Source: Desulfomicrobium orale DSM 12838
GTDB lineage: Bacteria; Desulfobacterota; Desulfovibrionia; Desulfovibrionales; Desulfomicrobiaceae
NCBI RefSeq assembly: GCF_001553625.1
Contig: NZ_CP014230.1
Coordinates: forward strand, 682,001-746,000
Direction of reading: 5' to 3'
DNA length: 64,000 bases
This document shows, in pieces, positions 36,473 through 45,523 of this stretch. Positions within the stretch are counted from its first letter, which is position 1. The number at the start of each line of letters is the position of its first letter. Both the position numbers and the translations under genes were made by a program. The notes under the pieces were generated by a model. That model was not told the DNA's origin, did no database searches, and was given only the letters and a program-made list of their open reading frames with translations.

Positions 36473-36801
36473 TCCAGAAAGTGCCCGGCCACCCAGCACG
36501 TCTGCACCACCTTGCCGCCGGCTTCGTTCAGGACAAATTCGATATTTCCTCTTTCGTCCAGCCGGGGCTCGCATTTCTCGTTATTCCACAGAGTCAGCCA
36601 GCCCGGCCCCCACTCGGAATACGGAAAGGGCAGCGCCCCCACGCGATAGAGCCGCTCCACCGTCCAGCCTGCACCCTCCAGAGCGGACGCGTGCTCGCGC
36701 ATCCAGGGCAGAGAGCGCTCTCCGGCTCTGGCCAGATCGCGGGAAACAAGAGGATGTTTCAGCAGCTCCCGCGTATTATCCAGTTCTTCGATAAAAGACA
36801 T
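36469..36801 (-). CDS. Hypothetical 110-residue protein translationally coupled to comEC
   Basis: I do not recognise this family. It is a small soluble acidic protein with an N-terminal helix (MSFIEELDNTRELLKHPL) and several tryptophans in the second half (YSEWGPGWLTLWNN). The ATG at 36801 follows AGGAGGG. Its stop overlaps the comEC start, so the two are expressed together. Confidence 0.7.
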   Translation of the reverse strand: MSFIEELDNTRELLKHPLVSRDLARAGERSLPWMREHASALEGAGWTVERLYRVGALPFPYSEWGPGWLTLWNNEKCEPRLDERGNIEFVLNEAGGKVVQTCWVAGHFLE

Positions 36802-36960
36802 TTCATCCCTCCTTGCAAAAAAGTTTCCGCGAGCAGATTTCCGCTGAAAAGAGGCCCCCTGTCTGGACAAGATCCAGGGAGAGCGGCACAACCGGCACCG
36901 GCCGCCGCACTCTAGAGCCGCGCGGCCGAACTTTCCCCTCAACAGCATCACGGAGCGAGC

Positions 36961-38022
36961 ATGTTTTCTCCCATGTCCGTCGCGGAGCGCATCCAGCCGC
37001 TGGATCCCGCGTATTTCAAACAGGCTCAGGCCCATCTCGACACGCAGACCAAGCCCCCGGGCAGCCTCGGCACGCTGGAACATATCGCCTGCCGTCTCGC
37101 GGCCATCCGTCAGGGTTCTCCACAGGCCGACCCGGCCCGGATCTATACCTGCGCGGGAGACCACGGCGTGGCCGGACAGAGCGTGAGCCTCTTTCCGCAG
37201 GAAGTGACCCGGCAGATGGTGGAAAATTTCATGCGGGGAGGCGCGGCCATCAACGTGCTGACCCGTACCGCGGGAGTGGACCTGAAAGTGGCGGATGCGG
37301 GCTGCCTGGGGGGCGGATTTCCCGATCATCCCGATCTTGTCCAGTGCAAGACGGCTCCGGGAACGGCGGATTTCACCACCGGCCCGGCCATGACCCGGCA
37401 GCAATGCCTGCAGGCCCTGGAAAACGGCGTGAATCTGGCCCGACAGGCCCATGCGGACGGCATCATCACCCTGGGCACCGGCGAGATGGGTATCGCCAAT
37501 ACCACTCCGGCCACGGCGCTGTTCTGTGCCTATCTGGGTCTTTCCCCCGCCTCCATCACCGGCCCGGGCACCGGCCTTTCCGAACGGGGCGTACAGCACA
37601 AAGTCCGCGTCATTGAAAACGCGCTGGACCTGCATGCACAAACCATCTCCTCCGCCGACCCCGTGGATATTCTGGCGGCCCTCGGCGGATTCGAGATCGC
37701 CACCCTCGCGGGCATGATTCTGGGCGGCGCAAGCCTGCGCATGGCCCTGGTCATCGACGGCTTCATCTCCACCAGCGCCTTTGTCGCGGCCCATGCCATC
37801 TGCCCTCTGACCAGGGAATACGCCTTTTTCTCCCACGCTTCGGCCGAACCGGGCTTCAAGGCGGTCATGGACGCCCTGAAAGCGTCCCCGCTTCTCCAGC
37901 TGGGCCTGCGTCTGGGAGAAGGCACCGGCGCGGCCATGGCCATTTTTCTGCTGCGTTGCGCAGCCAACATCTACAACGAAATGGCTACATTCGACACGGC
38001 GGGAGTGCACAGCGGGGCGTGA
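36961..38022 (+). CDS. cobT: Nicotinate-nucleotide--dimethylbenzimidazole phosphoribosyltransferase
   Basis: CobT makes alpha-ribazole phosphate for the lower ligand of cobalamin. The 353-residue protein shows QTKPPGSLGTLE near the N-terminus, GDHGVAGQSVSLFPQEVT, TLGTGEMGIANTTPATAL and GTGLSERGV, all family hallmarks. It stands alone here. The 160 bases upstream hold no B12-box-like riboswitch that I can see. Confidence 0.95.
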   Translation: MFSPMSVAERIQPLDPAYFKQAQAHLDTQTKPPGSLGTLEHIACRLAAIRQGSPQADPARIYTCAGDHGVAGQSVSLFPQEVTRQMVENFMRGGAAINVLTRTAGVDLKVADAGCLGGGFPDHPDLVQCKTAPGTADFTTGPAMTRQQCLQALENGVNLARQAHADGIITLGTGEMGIANTTPATALFCAYLGLSPASITGPGTGLSERGVQHKVRVIENALDLHAQTISSADPVDILAALGGFEIATLAGMILGGASLRMALVIDGFISTSAFVAAHAICPLTREYAFFSHASAEPGFKAVMDALKASPLLQLGLRLGEGTGAAMAIFLLRCAANIYNEMATFDTAGVHSGA

Positions 38023-38114
38023 GCGCCTGCCCCGCCCGGGACGAACGCTTTTCTCTCGGCCGGTATTGACGAAGCGGGAAAAGAGCAGCACCGGAAGACA
38101 AACAGGAGGCCGAT

Positions 38115-38747
38115 ATGGATCAGCTCACGCACGTCGCCGCCATCATCGCCCTGACCATGGGCGCGGCCTGGGCCAGCGGCATCAATTTGTACGCGGCCAT
38201 CTTCATGCTGGGCATCATGGGCATGACCGAAGGGGCGCAGTTGCCTCCGGGCCTGGAAATCCTCTCGCATCCGGCCGTGCTGGTGGCGGCGGGATTCATG
38301 TATGTCGTGGAGTTCGTTGCCGACAAGGTGCCGGGCGTGGATACCGGCTGGGATACGCTGCATACCTTCATCCGCATCCCGGCCGGAGCTGTGCTGGCCG
38401 CCGGGGCCGTGGGCACGGTGGACCCGGCCCTGACCCTGGCCGCGGCACTGGTGGGCGGCAGCGTGGCCGCGGCCTCCCATGCGGCCAAATCCGGAACGCG
38501 GATACTCATCAACACCTCGCCCGAACCCGTCAGCAACTGGGCGGCCTCCACAGCCGAAGATATCGGCGTGGTCGGCGGCCTGTGGCTGGCCGTCTACCAT
38601 CCGTTCGTGTTTCTGACCCTCTTCGTGGCCTTCATCGCTTTCGTGATCTGGCTGCTGCCCAGAATCTGGGCTGGAGTGAAAAGAATCTTCCGCTTTCTGG
38701 CCGGACTGTTCCGTACCGGCAACGTACCGGGCGGTCAGGGACAATAA
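38115..38747 (+). CDS. DUF4126-family membrane protein
   Basis: This 210-residue protein has about five membrane helices and matches the DUF4126 pattern (ASGINLYAAIFMLGIMG near the start, VEFVADKVPGVDTGWD, and INTSPEPVSNWAAS near 135). The ATG follows an AGGAGG box. Function is unknown. It lies 93 bases after cobT on the same strand and may share its transcript. Confidence 0.8.
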   Translation: MDQLTHVAAIIALTMGAAWASGINLYAAIFMLGIMGMTEGAQLPPGLEILSHPAVLVAAGFMYVVEFVADKVPGVDTGWDTLHTFIRIPAGAVLAAGAVGTVDPALTLAAALVGGSVAAASHAAKSGTRILINTSPEPVSNWAASTAEDIGVVGGLWLAVYHPFVFLTLFVAFIAFVIWLLPRIWAGVKRIFRFLAGLFRTGNVPGGQGQ

Positions 38748-38872
38748 CCGGCTGAAAAGGGGGTATTCCGGAAAGTTCGAACAACGTGGGCGGTTCCCGG
38801 CATAACGCTGCCCTCTGGGCAAAAGACAAGCGACCGGACGATCGCCCGCAATAAGCTTTCAGGCTGGACCGG

Positions 38873-41254
38873 CTATTTCTCCGCGCCTTCCCTCGCGGCC
38901 TCAACATGCTTCCGCAGGCCATCTTCCATTTCCACACGCACCGCGCCGTCGCCGGAACGCACATGTACATCCATCTGCGGAAAGGGAATTTCCACGCCGT
39001 GCTCCCGGAATTTGCGGTCAATGGCTTCCCGGATTTCCGATGACGCGGACACGCCCAGATCCACATGCCGGACCCAGAAACGCAGCGTGAAGTCCAGCGA
39101 ACTGGCTCCGAAATTGGAAAAAATCACCGCCGGCTCGGGGCTGCTCAGAACCGCCGGATGCTCCGTGGCCGATTCCAGCAGCAGCTTCTTCACCAGCTGT
39201 ATGTCCGACCCATAGGCCACGCCCACCAGCACGTCCCGCCGCATGCGCACATCGTTGCGATGGGTCCAGTTGGTCAGATTGTTGGCGATAAGCGTTGAAT
39301 TGGGCACGAAAATCTTGGCGTTGTCGAAGGTCTGCACCTCGGTGTTGCGGATATTCACACTCATGACCTTGCCCCAGACCCCGTTGACCTCGATCACGTC
39401 TCCGGGCTGGATGGCCCGGTCGAACAACAGAATCAGGCCGCTGATGAAGTTGCTGATGATGGTCTGCATGCCGAAGCCGATGCCCACGGACAAACCGCCA
39501 GCAATAACGGCGAAATTGCTCAGGCTGATGCCAAGCAGATTCAGGCTCACCAGTCCGAAGAGCATCCACAGGCAGTACATGCCGATACGCTGCAGGGAGG
39601 CCGCCGCACCCCGGTCGATATTCTTCCACCCCAGACGATCCCCTGCCAGCACTGTTTTCCATACGGCAATCAGGGAGCGGACCACCTGGAAAAGAAGAAG
39701 CACCACGCCGAGCCGCAGAAAATTGAAGGAAAAATTCCCCCAGCTGAATTCCAGGGTGGAGAGTTTCTCGAAAACCACGCTGGTGCCCAGATTCACGGTG
39801 ATCCAGGTGATCACCCCCAAAGCCGTGACCAGATAGACGAGCAGAGTCAGCGCCGTCACGCCCAGGTCCGCCGCCACGGCGCGCATGCCGGTCTTGTCCA
39901 TGCGCTCGAAAAACACGCGCACCACACTGACAGCCCCCAAAGACAGCTGTATGGCCAAAGCCACCACGCCCCACAGCGTGCTGGCCAGAATGGCCAGATT
40001 GCCCCAGCCGAGGATGGCCACGGCCACCAGCACTGCCAGCACATAAGGATGCGCCCTGCGGATGAAGCGTTCATAACGCCGGACAGGCTGGATCATCCCG
40101 AAAAAGAGGCTGCTCAGCACCAGCAGAATGACCCACACCAGATGCTCGAACCAGTCCGGCAGGCGCAGCAGGTCCAGCAGGGCCACAGTGATCGACAGCA
40201 CGCCCAGAGGCCAGAGAGGCTGCAATATCTGGCGGGGCGGAATGCCCTTCACGTTCCGGAAAACCCAGGCCAGGGCCTGTACGCCGATAAGCGCGAAAAA
40301 GTGCGTGCAGAACAGCAGAAACGAGGTCTGACGGACCTTGCCCGAAAAAAACGCGGCCAGCAGGGAAAGGCCCAGGGAAAGGCACAGGATGCCCAGGATC
40401 GCCGCGACCCGGCCTCTGGTGTGAATGTTTTCAAACAGCTTGTACAAGTGGCGGACGGCCACGCAGCTGACCACGATGAACGGCAGCCAGAACAGCGCGA
40501 AAGTCCCGGCCCAGCCCGGCTCTTCGGTAATGGCCGTGAACTGTTCCTCGGCGAAGGTCTTCATGTTGGCGTACCAGTCCGCGATGCCCGCGAGGCTGTT
40601 CTCTCCGGAGTCGGGCAGCAGGTGGAAAGTCTTCTTTTCCAGAAAATCCGCTTTCCAGATTTCGGTCAGTTGCGATTCAAAACTTGTGATCCAGCCGGAA
40701 ACTCCGGTCTGCACGTCGCTGACGGAAGAATTGATCGCTTCCAGCTGCTCCCGCAGCGTCTTCATCTTTTTGGAGGCCGCATCCGCGCTCTTGCGCAGGG
40801 CCTGGATTTCTCCGCGCAAGGTGGCGTTCATGCCGGTGGTCCATTTGCGCTCCAGATCCTCGGACAGGGACTGGGCGACCTGCTGTTTCGCCGCCACATC
40901 CTTGCTCAGAAGTTCCAGCTGCTGGAACTCCTTGGTCAGGGAAATCTGGGCGTATCTGGCATCGGCCAGGGCCACGCGCATGTCGTAGGGATTGGTTTTG
41001 ACCATGCGTGCGACCACTTCGAGGGTCTGTACGCGCTCCCGCGCCTTGGCCAGCATGTCCGTGATGACGGGCCGGCTCTGTTCCAGACGCTTCTGCAGGG
41101 CTTCCACATCACGGGAAAGGACGTCCGCCTCCTGGGTCTTGGTGCGGATGAACGCCGAGATCGCCGAGGACTCCGTATCGAAAAACTCCGCCCCCATGGC
41201 TGCCATGGGAGACAAAGCAAGAAACAGCACCAAAAGCAGGATGATTCGCTTCAT
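38873..41254 (-). CDS. Large mechanosensitive channel of the MscS family (MscK-like)
   Basis: The 793-residue protein has a signal peptide (MKRIILLLVLFLALSPMAAMG), a periplasmic coiled-coil region to about residue 200, many membrane helices, and the MscS pore and beta domain near the C-terminus (GISLSNFAVIAGGLSVGIGFG, VIEVNGVWGKVMSVNIRNTEV). This is the layout of MscK/YjeP-type large channels that open on membrane tension. The ATG at 41254 has a GAGG box; an earlier in-frame ATG at 41266 does not. It stands alone. Confidence 0.9.
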   Translation of the reverse strand: MKRIILLLVLFLALSPMAAMGAEFFDTESSAISAFIRTKTQEADVLSRDVEALQKRLEQSRPVITDMLAKARERVQTLEVVARMVKTNPYDMRVALADARYAQISLTKEFQQLELLSKDVAAKQQVAQSLSEDLERKWTTGMNATLRGEIQALRKSADAASKKMKTLREQLEAINSSVSDVQTGVSGWITSFESQLTEIWKADFLEKKTFHLLPDSGENSLAGIADWYANMKTFAEEQFTAITEEPGWAGTFALFWLPFIVVSCVAVRHLYKLFENIHTRGRVAAILGILCLSLGLSLLAAFFSGKVRQTSFLLFCTHFFALIGVQALAWVFRNVKGIPPRQILQPLWPLGVLSITVALLDLLRLPDWFEHLVWVILLVLSSLFFGMIQPVRRYERFIRRAHPYVLAVLVAVAILGWGNLAILASTLWGVVALAIQLSLGAVSVVRVFFERMDKTGMRAVAADLGVTALTLLVYLVTALGVITWITVNLGTSVVFEKLSTLEFSWGNFSFNFLRLGVVLLLFQVVRSLIAVWKTVLAGDRLGWKNIDRGAAASLQRIGMYCLWMLFGLVSLNLLGISLSNFAVIAGGLSVGIGFGMQTIISNFISGLILLFDRAIQPGDVIEVNGVWGKVMSVNIRNTEVQTFDNAKIFVPNSTLIANNLTNWTHRNDVRMRRDVLVGVAYGSDIQLVKKLLLESATEHPAVLSSPEPAVIFSNFGASSLDFTLRFWVRHVDLGVSASSEIREAIDRKFREHGVEIPFPQMDVHVRSGDGAVRVEMEDGLRKHVEAAREGAEK

Positions 41255-41342
41255 TGACGTCCTCAAATCATCTGATGCGCGGCCCGCGCAATGACGGTCG
41301 ATGTTCCGAAATTCTCCAATCCATGCAGCACGCCGGAACGAA

Positions 41343-42677
41343 TTAAAGATAGCCCCAGCTTTTCAGGCGGGAATAGGCGTGCTCGGCCATTTCACCCTGA
41401 TTGGTCGTCTTCAGGTAGCGGGCGTACTGTTCGGCCGCGTGCTGCTTGTCCTGCATGCCCTCATAGGCAAAACCCTTCAGGAAGATCGTGGCCGGATTGC
41501 CCGGCAAAAGCCGCTCGTAGTTGCTGAAATCGGTCAGGGCTGCGGCATAGTCCTTCTGCTGAATGGCCGCCACACCATGAATGTGATGCGCCTGAGCCTC
41601 GGCCGGGTAGCTCTTGCGGGCCTTGTCCGCATAGCCCCGCGCCGCCTTGGGATTTTTCTGCGCGATCTGGCATTTGGCCATCATGACCAACCCGGCGTAG
41701 TCGTCGGGAGAAATCTTCAGACCCCGGGCGTAACGATCCTCGGCCACGGCGTAGTCCTTGGAGGACATGGCCTTGTCCCCCTCCTGAAACAGCTTGAACA
41801 TGGGAGCCAGCTTGCGCAGCCGGGCCGTGGAATCCATGTACCGCTCCCTGTTCAGGGACTGGCCCTTTCTGTCGCCAAAGCGGGTGCGGGAGGATTTCAC
41901 GGCGGTTTCATACCGTTCCGAACTCATGGGATGGGTGGAAAACATGGTCTCGATGGCGCTCGGCTGACGCTTGTTCATGGACCGCAATACGTCCATGAGC
42001 CCGACCATGCCTTCGGGAGTGTATCCGGCCCGGACCATGTATTCCATGCCCAGATCGTCAGCCTGGCGCTCGTCGTCCCGGCTGTAGCTGGCCAGCAGCA
42101 GGCCCGCCCCTGCTCCGCCCAGGGTTCCGGCCAGGTCGCCCAGGGTCTTGCTCTTGGCTCCGGCCAGCAGCGTTGCACCGCCCACCAGGGCGCCCAGAAG
42201 CTTGCCCTTGGACATGCGGGCCGCCGTATGCCGGGCGTTCACATGCCCGAGCTCGTGCCCGAGCAGGGCGGCCAGCTCGGCTTCGTTGTCCAGCTCCGCC
42301 AGAATGCCCCGGGTCACGGCGATACTGCCGCCTGGAAAGGCGTAGGCATTGATGTAGGTCGCGTTCACCACATGAAAATTATAGGGCATATGCGGACGGT
42401 GGGAGACCCTGTCCAGAGCCGTACCCACACCCGCCACATAGGAATTCAAGGCGGAATCCTGGGTCTGGCCGTAGTCGGCCGAAAACTGGTGGGGAGAAGC
42501 CGTTTTATCGAGCCGGATCTCCTCACCTTCACCCATGAGCATAAACTGGCTCTGGCCGGTGACGGGATTGGCCGCGCAGCCCGCCGCCGTGGACAGGGCG
42601 GCCAGGGCCGAGAGCTTGATGAAGTCGCGGCGGGTGAGAGTGCCCGCATAGGCGCGGTTCGCGAAAGGCAACGGCAT
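41343..42677 (-). CDS. M48-family zinc metalloprotease with TPR tail (BepA/YfgC-like), Tat lipoprotein
   Basis: The N-terminus has a twin-arginine signal (TLTRRDFIKLSALAAL) and ends in a lipobox (STAAGCAAN), so it should be a periplasmic lipoprotein. The zinc site LLGHELGHVNARH lies near residue 145, with the third ligand in SRDDERQADDLG. The C-terminal 150 residues form TPR-like repeats. BepA-like proteases with this build check outer-membrane protein assembly. The 444-residue length is typical. Confidence 0.88.
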   Translation of the reverse strand: MPLPFANRAYAGTLTRRDFIKLSALAALSTAAGCAANPVTGQSQFMLMGEGEEIRLDKTASPHQFSADYGQTQDSALNSYVAGVGTALDRVSHRPHMPYNFHVVNATYINAYAFPGGSIAVTRGILAELDNEAELAALLGHELGHVNARHTAARMSKGKLLGALVGGATLLAGAKSKTLGDLAGTLGGAGAGLLLASYSRDDERQADDLGMEYMVRAGYTPEGMVGLMDVLRSMNKRQPSAIETMFSTHPMSSERYETAVKSSRTRFGDRKGQSLNRERYMDSTARLRKLAPMFKLFQEGDKAMSSKDYAVAEDRYARGLKISPDDYAGLVMMAKCQIAQKNPKAARGYADKARKSYPAEAQAHHIHGVAAIQQKDYAAALTDFSNYERLLPGNPATIFLKGFAYEGMQDKQHAAEQYARYLKTTNQGEMAEHAYSRLKSWGYL

Positions 42678-42812
42678 GGCGAATTCCTCCGGTTGAAGTC
42701 ATGCGTTCCGCTACATCACCCGGTGGCAGGCTGACAACCCGGCTCCACACCGTCCGTCATTTTGCCTTGACATGGCGGAAGGTTCGAAACAAACGCCCGA
42801 TTGAATTTGTAT

Positions 42813-43523
42813 GGCTCTAGACCATCAGTTTTTGTTCTTTGCCACCAAAAGTCTGAGGCTGGTGAGAAGTTGTGGCAGCGCTCGATTGTAGCGCCGTTCA
42901 CACTCCTTGAGGTGGAGCTCGAAATTCTGCTTCACGCCGTTAAACTTTGCCAGGCGGCGTTTTGTAAAGCTTCAGAATGCTCCGATGCCGTTGATGTGGA
43001 CCGATTTTTTCGCAAACTGTCTGGATTTGTTGATGCGGAAATGTTTGTCGGGCCCACCACCAGCCCGTCATACCCTTTCAGCAGCCGGAATGGATAATGC
43101 TCTCAGGCGAAACCTTGCCCCTGATGATGGCTTGAAGCGTTTTGGCCGGGCAGTCCGTGGCCAGCTCTGTGTAAGCCGCTCCGTCACGCTCACAGATGCC
43201 GAAGACCGGCTGCTTGAGCGTGCCCCGGCCTCTTTTTCGAGGGCCGGGCCGGCCACGAACCCGGGCGGGCCAAAGAAACTTTCATCAACCTCAACCACAC
43301 CGAGTAGTTACTCCTTTTGGGGTACCTGATGGAGATAAATTAAACGCCTGAAAACCAGAGAATACCTGTTCACGGTCTTTCTGTTCAGCTTCAGGAGCAG
43401 AGAGGTTCTGGCAGCGTCAATGTCGATGCCGAAGCATTCAATAATCTTTCCGACTATCGACTTAACCTGCTGTTTTCAAACATTTTTCTAGTCTGCCAGA
43501 CGATAGTCTGATGGTCTAGAACC
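42813..43523 (-). mobile_element. Decayed IS1595-family element (ISXO2-like)
   Basis: The ends are inverted repeats, GGCTCTAGACCATCAG at 42813-42828 and CTGATGGTCTAGAACC at 43508-43523 (one mismatch). The interior is a broken transposase gene. No 8-base target duplication is seen in the flanks (ATTTGTAT and TTTCATTT). The right end is only 18 bases from the tetR start codon. Confidence 0.75.
42825..43480 (-). pseudogene. IS1595-family transposase pseudogene
   Basis: Reading the minus strand with frame changes recovers the family order: FGIDIDAARTSLLLKLNRKTV, then VEVDESFFG (first Asp), FGICERDGAAYTEL, LQAIIRGKVSPESIIHS, HINGIE-like remnants and TKRRLAKFNGVKQNFELHL-type sequence split into its C-terminal part RRLAKFNGVKQNF and LLTSLRLLVAKNKN. 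There is at least one stop (TAA after QVPQKE), one in the middle and several frameshifts. It cannot make an active enzyme. Confidence 0.75.
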
Positions 43524-43541
43524 TTTCATTTTAGAGACGTC

Positions 43542-44093
43542 ATGGAAAAAGAAAAACCGCTCAGGGAAAAACTGCTGGCGGCCGCGTCCGAAGCATTCGT
43601 GCGGAAAGGCTTCCATAGGGCCACCATCGCCGGGATCTGCGAGCGCGTTAAAGCCAATATCACCGCCGTGAACTATTATTTCGGGACCAGGGATGCCCTC
43701 TACCAGGAAACCTGGTGGCACTGCCTGACCGAATCCATGCGCAAGCATCCGCCGGACGGCGACATCAGTCCCGACGCTCCCGCCGAGGAGCGCCTGCGCG
43801 GCCAGATGCGGGCGCTCACGGAAAGGCTGACTGACCCGGAAACCAAGGATTTTTTCATCTCCCAGATGGAAATCGTCAATCCCACGGGGCTGTTGCGGGA
43901 AGCCATGCACAAGGAGCTCAATCCCCTCTGGGAGAAAGCCCTGTCCGTGGTGCGTGAACTGCTCAGACCCGATGCCGGAGAACAGAAAATTTATTTTTGC
44001 GGGTCATGCATCGCGAGCGTGTGCATTCAACCCATGCTCATGCTGCGCATGCGGCAGAATTTCGGCGGCGGGACCGGAGACGGGCGGCCATGA
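43542..44093 (+). CDS. TetR-family repressor of the efflux operon
   Basis: The 183-residue regulator has a TetR helix-turn-helix (FHRATIAGICERVKANITAVNYYF) at residues 24-47 and a C-terminal domain of the type found in CerR-like regulators (DFFISQMEIVNPTGL). Its stop overlaps the next start (ATGA), so it is the first gene of a five-gene efflux operon and most likely its autoregulated repressor. The relic IS1595 end stands 18 bases upstream, so its promoter may lie within the element or may have been replaced. Confidence 0.88.
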   Translation: MEKEKPLREKLLAAASEAFVRKGFHRATIAGICERVKANITAVNYYFGTRDALYQETWWHCLTESMRKHPPDGDISPDAPAEERLRGQMRALTERLTDPETKDFFISQMEIVNPTGLLREAMHKELNPLWEKALSVVRELLRPDAGEQKIYFCGSCIASVCIQPMLMLRMRQNFGGGTGDGRP

Positions 44094-45511
44094 GCGTGCG
44101 CTTGCTGCTCTTGCCTGTTGTGCTTGCCTTGGCGGGATGCGCATCCGTGGGGCTGGATTACGCTCCGCCCCGCCTGGATATGCCGGTTGGCTGGAGCCAG
44201 GCCGAAGACACGGACACCATCACTACCGCTTCACCGGATGACATCGGCCGGTGGTGGAAACGTCTCGGCGACCCGCTGCTGGCCCGGCTCGTAGAAGAGG
44301 CTCTGGAAGCCAGCCCCGGCATGCGTCTGGCCGTGACCCGGCTGCGCGAGGCCCGTGCGCGCCGCGCCGTGGCCCTGGCCGGATTTTTTCCGTCCGTCAG
44401 CGCCACGGGCCGTGCAACCCGAAGCCAGTCCAGCAAGGAAAGCGGTTCCGGCCGGATCGGTGAATTGTACAATGCCGGTCTTGACGCCTCCTGGGAGGTG
44501 GACGTCTTCGGCGGTGTCCGCCGAAGCCTTGAGGCCGCAACGGCTGATACCGAATCTGCCGAAGCCTCTTTGGATCAGGCGCGGGTTTCCCTCGCCGCCG
44601 AAGTGGCGCTTAATTATGTGATGGTGCGCGGTTTTCAGGAAAGACTGCGCATTGCCCGTGACAATCTCAGCAGCCAGTCTGAAACTCTGGAAATCACCAT
44701 GTGGCGGGCCGAGGCCGGTCTTGCCGGGGATGTGGATGTGGAGCGGGCGCGTGGTGATTGTGAGCAGACTCGGGCCCGGCTCCCCGTTCTGGAAGCCAGT
44801 CTGGCCGAGGCACGGCACGCTCTGGAGACGCTCTTGGGCAAAGCGCCCGGCGCCCTGGCCGAACGGCTGGGCTCCGGCGGCGAATTGCCCGTGGTTCCCC
44901 ACCGGTTCGCCGTGGGCATCCCGGCCGACACGCTGCGTCAGCGTCCGGATATCCGGGCGGCGGAACGCTCCCTGGCCGCGGAAACGGCTCGCGTGGGCGT
45001 GGCCGAAGCGGCCCGTTATCCGTCCCTGACGCTTTCCGGCAGCATCGGTCTCGAAGCGCTGACCCCGGGTGGCCTCGGCGGAACGGATGCGGCGGCATGG
45101 TCCCTTTTGTCCGGCATTACCGCGCCGGTCTTCAATGCGGGCAAGCTTCGCAATCAGGTGGAAATTCAGGACGCCGTACGGGAACGGGCCGCCGTCGCCT
45201 ACGAACAGGCCGTACTCACAGCGCTGCGGGAAGTGGAAGACGCGCTGTCCGGCCTGTTGCGGAGCCGGGAACGGGCCGTGGCTCTGACCGATGCTGTCGC
45301 GGCCGCGAGCCGCGCGGCGGAATTGGCGCGGTGGAACTATGAGGCCGGATTGAAGGATTTCCAGATGGTGCTCGAAACCCGGCGCACCCTGCTGTCCGTG
45401 GAGGACAGTCTGGCCGAGAGCCGGGCGGACGCCGTGACCTCCGTCATCAAACTGTACAAGGCCCTCGGCGGAGGATGGTCCGCGCAATCCGGGCCGGACC
45501 CGGCACTCTGA
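44090..45511 (+). CDS. NodT-family outer-membrane efflux lipoprotein
   Basis: The 473-residue protein begins MSVRLLLLPVVLALAGCAS, a lipoprotein signal with the lipid-bearing Cys at 17, and continues with the TolC-like double repeat (SWEVDVFGGVRRSLEAA, LRQRPDIRAAERSLAAE, TAPVFNAGKLRNQV). This is the NodT/CusC group of outer-membrane factors. It supplies the exit duct for the MacAB-like pump that follows. Confidence 0.9.
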   Translation: MSVRLLLLPVVLALAGCASVGLDYAPPRLDMPVGWSQAEDTDTITTASPDDIGRWWKRLGDPLLARLVEEALEASPGMRLAVTRLREARARRAVALAGFFPSVSATGRATRSQSSKESGSGRIGELYNAGLDASWEVDVFGGVRRSLEAATADTESAEASLDQARVSLAAEVALNYVMVRGFQERLRIARDNLSSQSETLEITMWRAEAGLAGDVDVERARGDCEQTRARLPVLEASLAEARHALETLLGKAPGALAERLGSGGELPVVPHRFAVGIPADTLRQRPDIRAAERSLAAETARVGVAEAARYPSLTLSGSIGLEALTPGGLGGTDAAAWSLLSGITAPVFNAGKLRNQVEIQDAVRERAAVAYEQAVLTALREVEDALSGLLRSRERAVALTDAVAAASRAAELARWNYEAGLKDFQMVLETRRTLLSVEDSLAESRADAVTSVIKLYKALGGGWSAQSGPDPAL

Positions 45512-45523
45512 GGAACAAAAAAC

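Noticed and set aside
36802-36960. Possible cobalamin riboswitch before cobT
   Set aside because: No B12-box or paired-stem pattern could be found in the short leader.
42805-43531. Target-site duplication of the IS1595 relic
   Set aside because: The eight bases on the two sides do not match.
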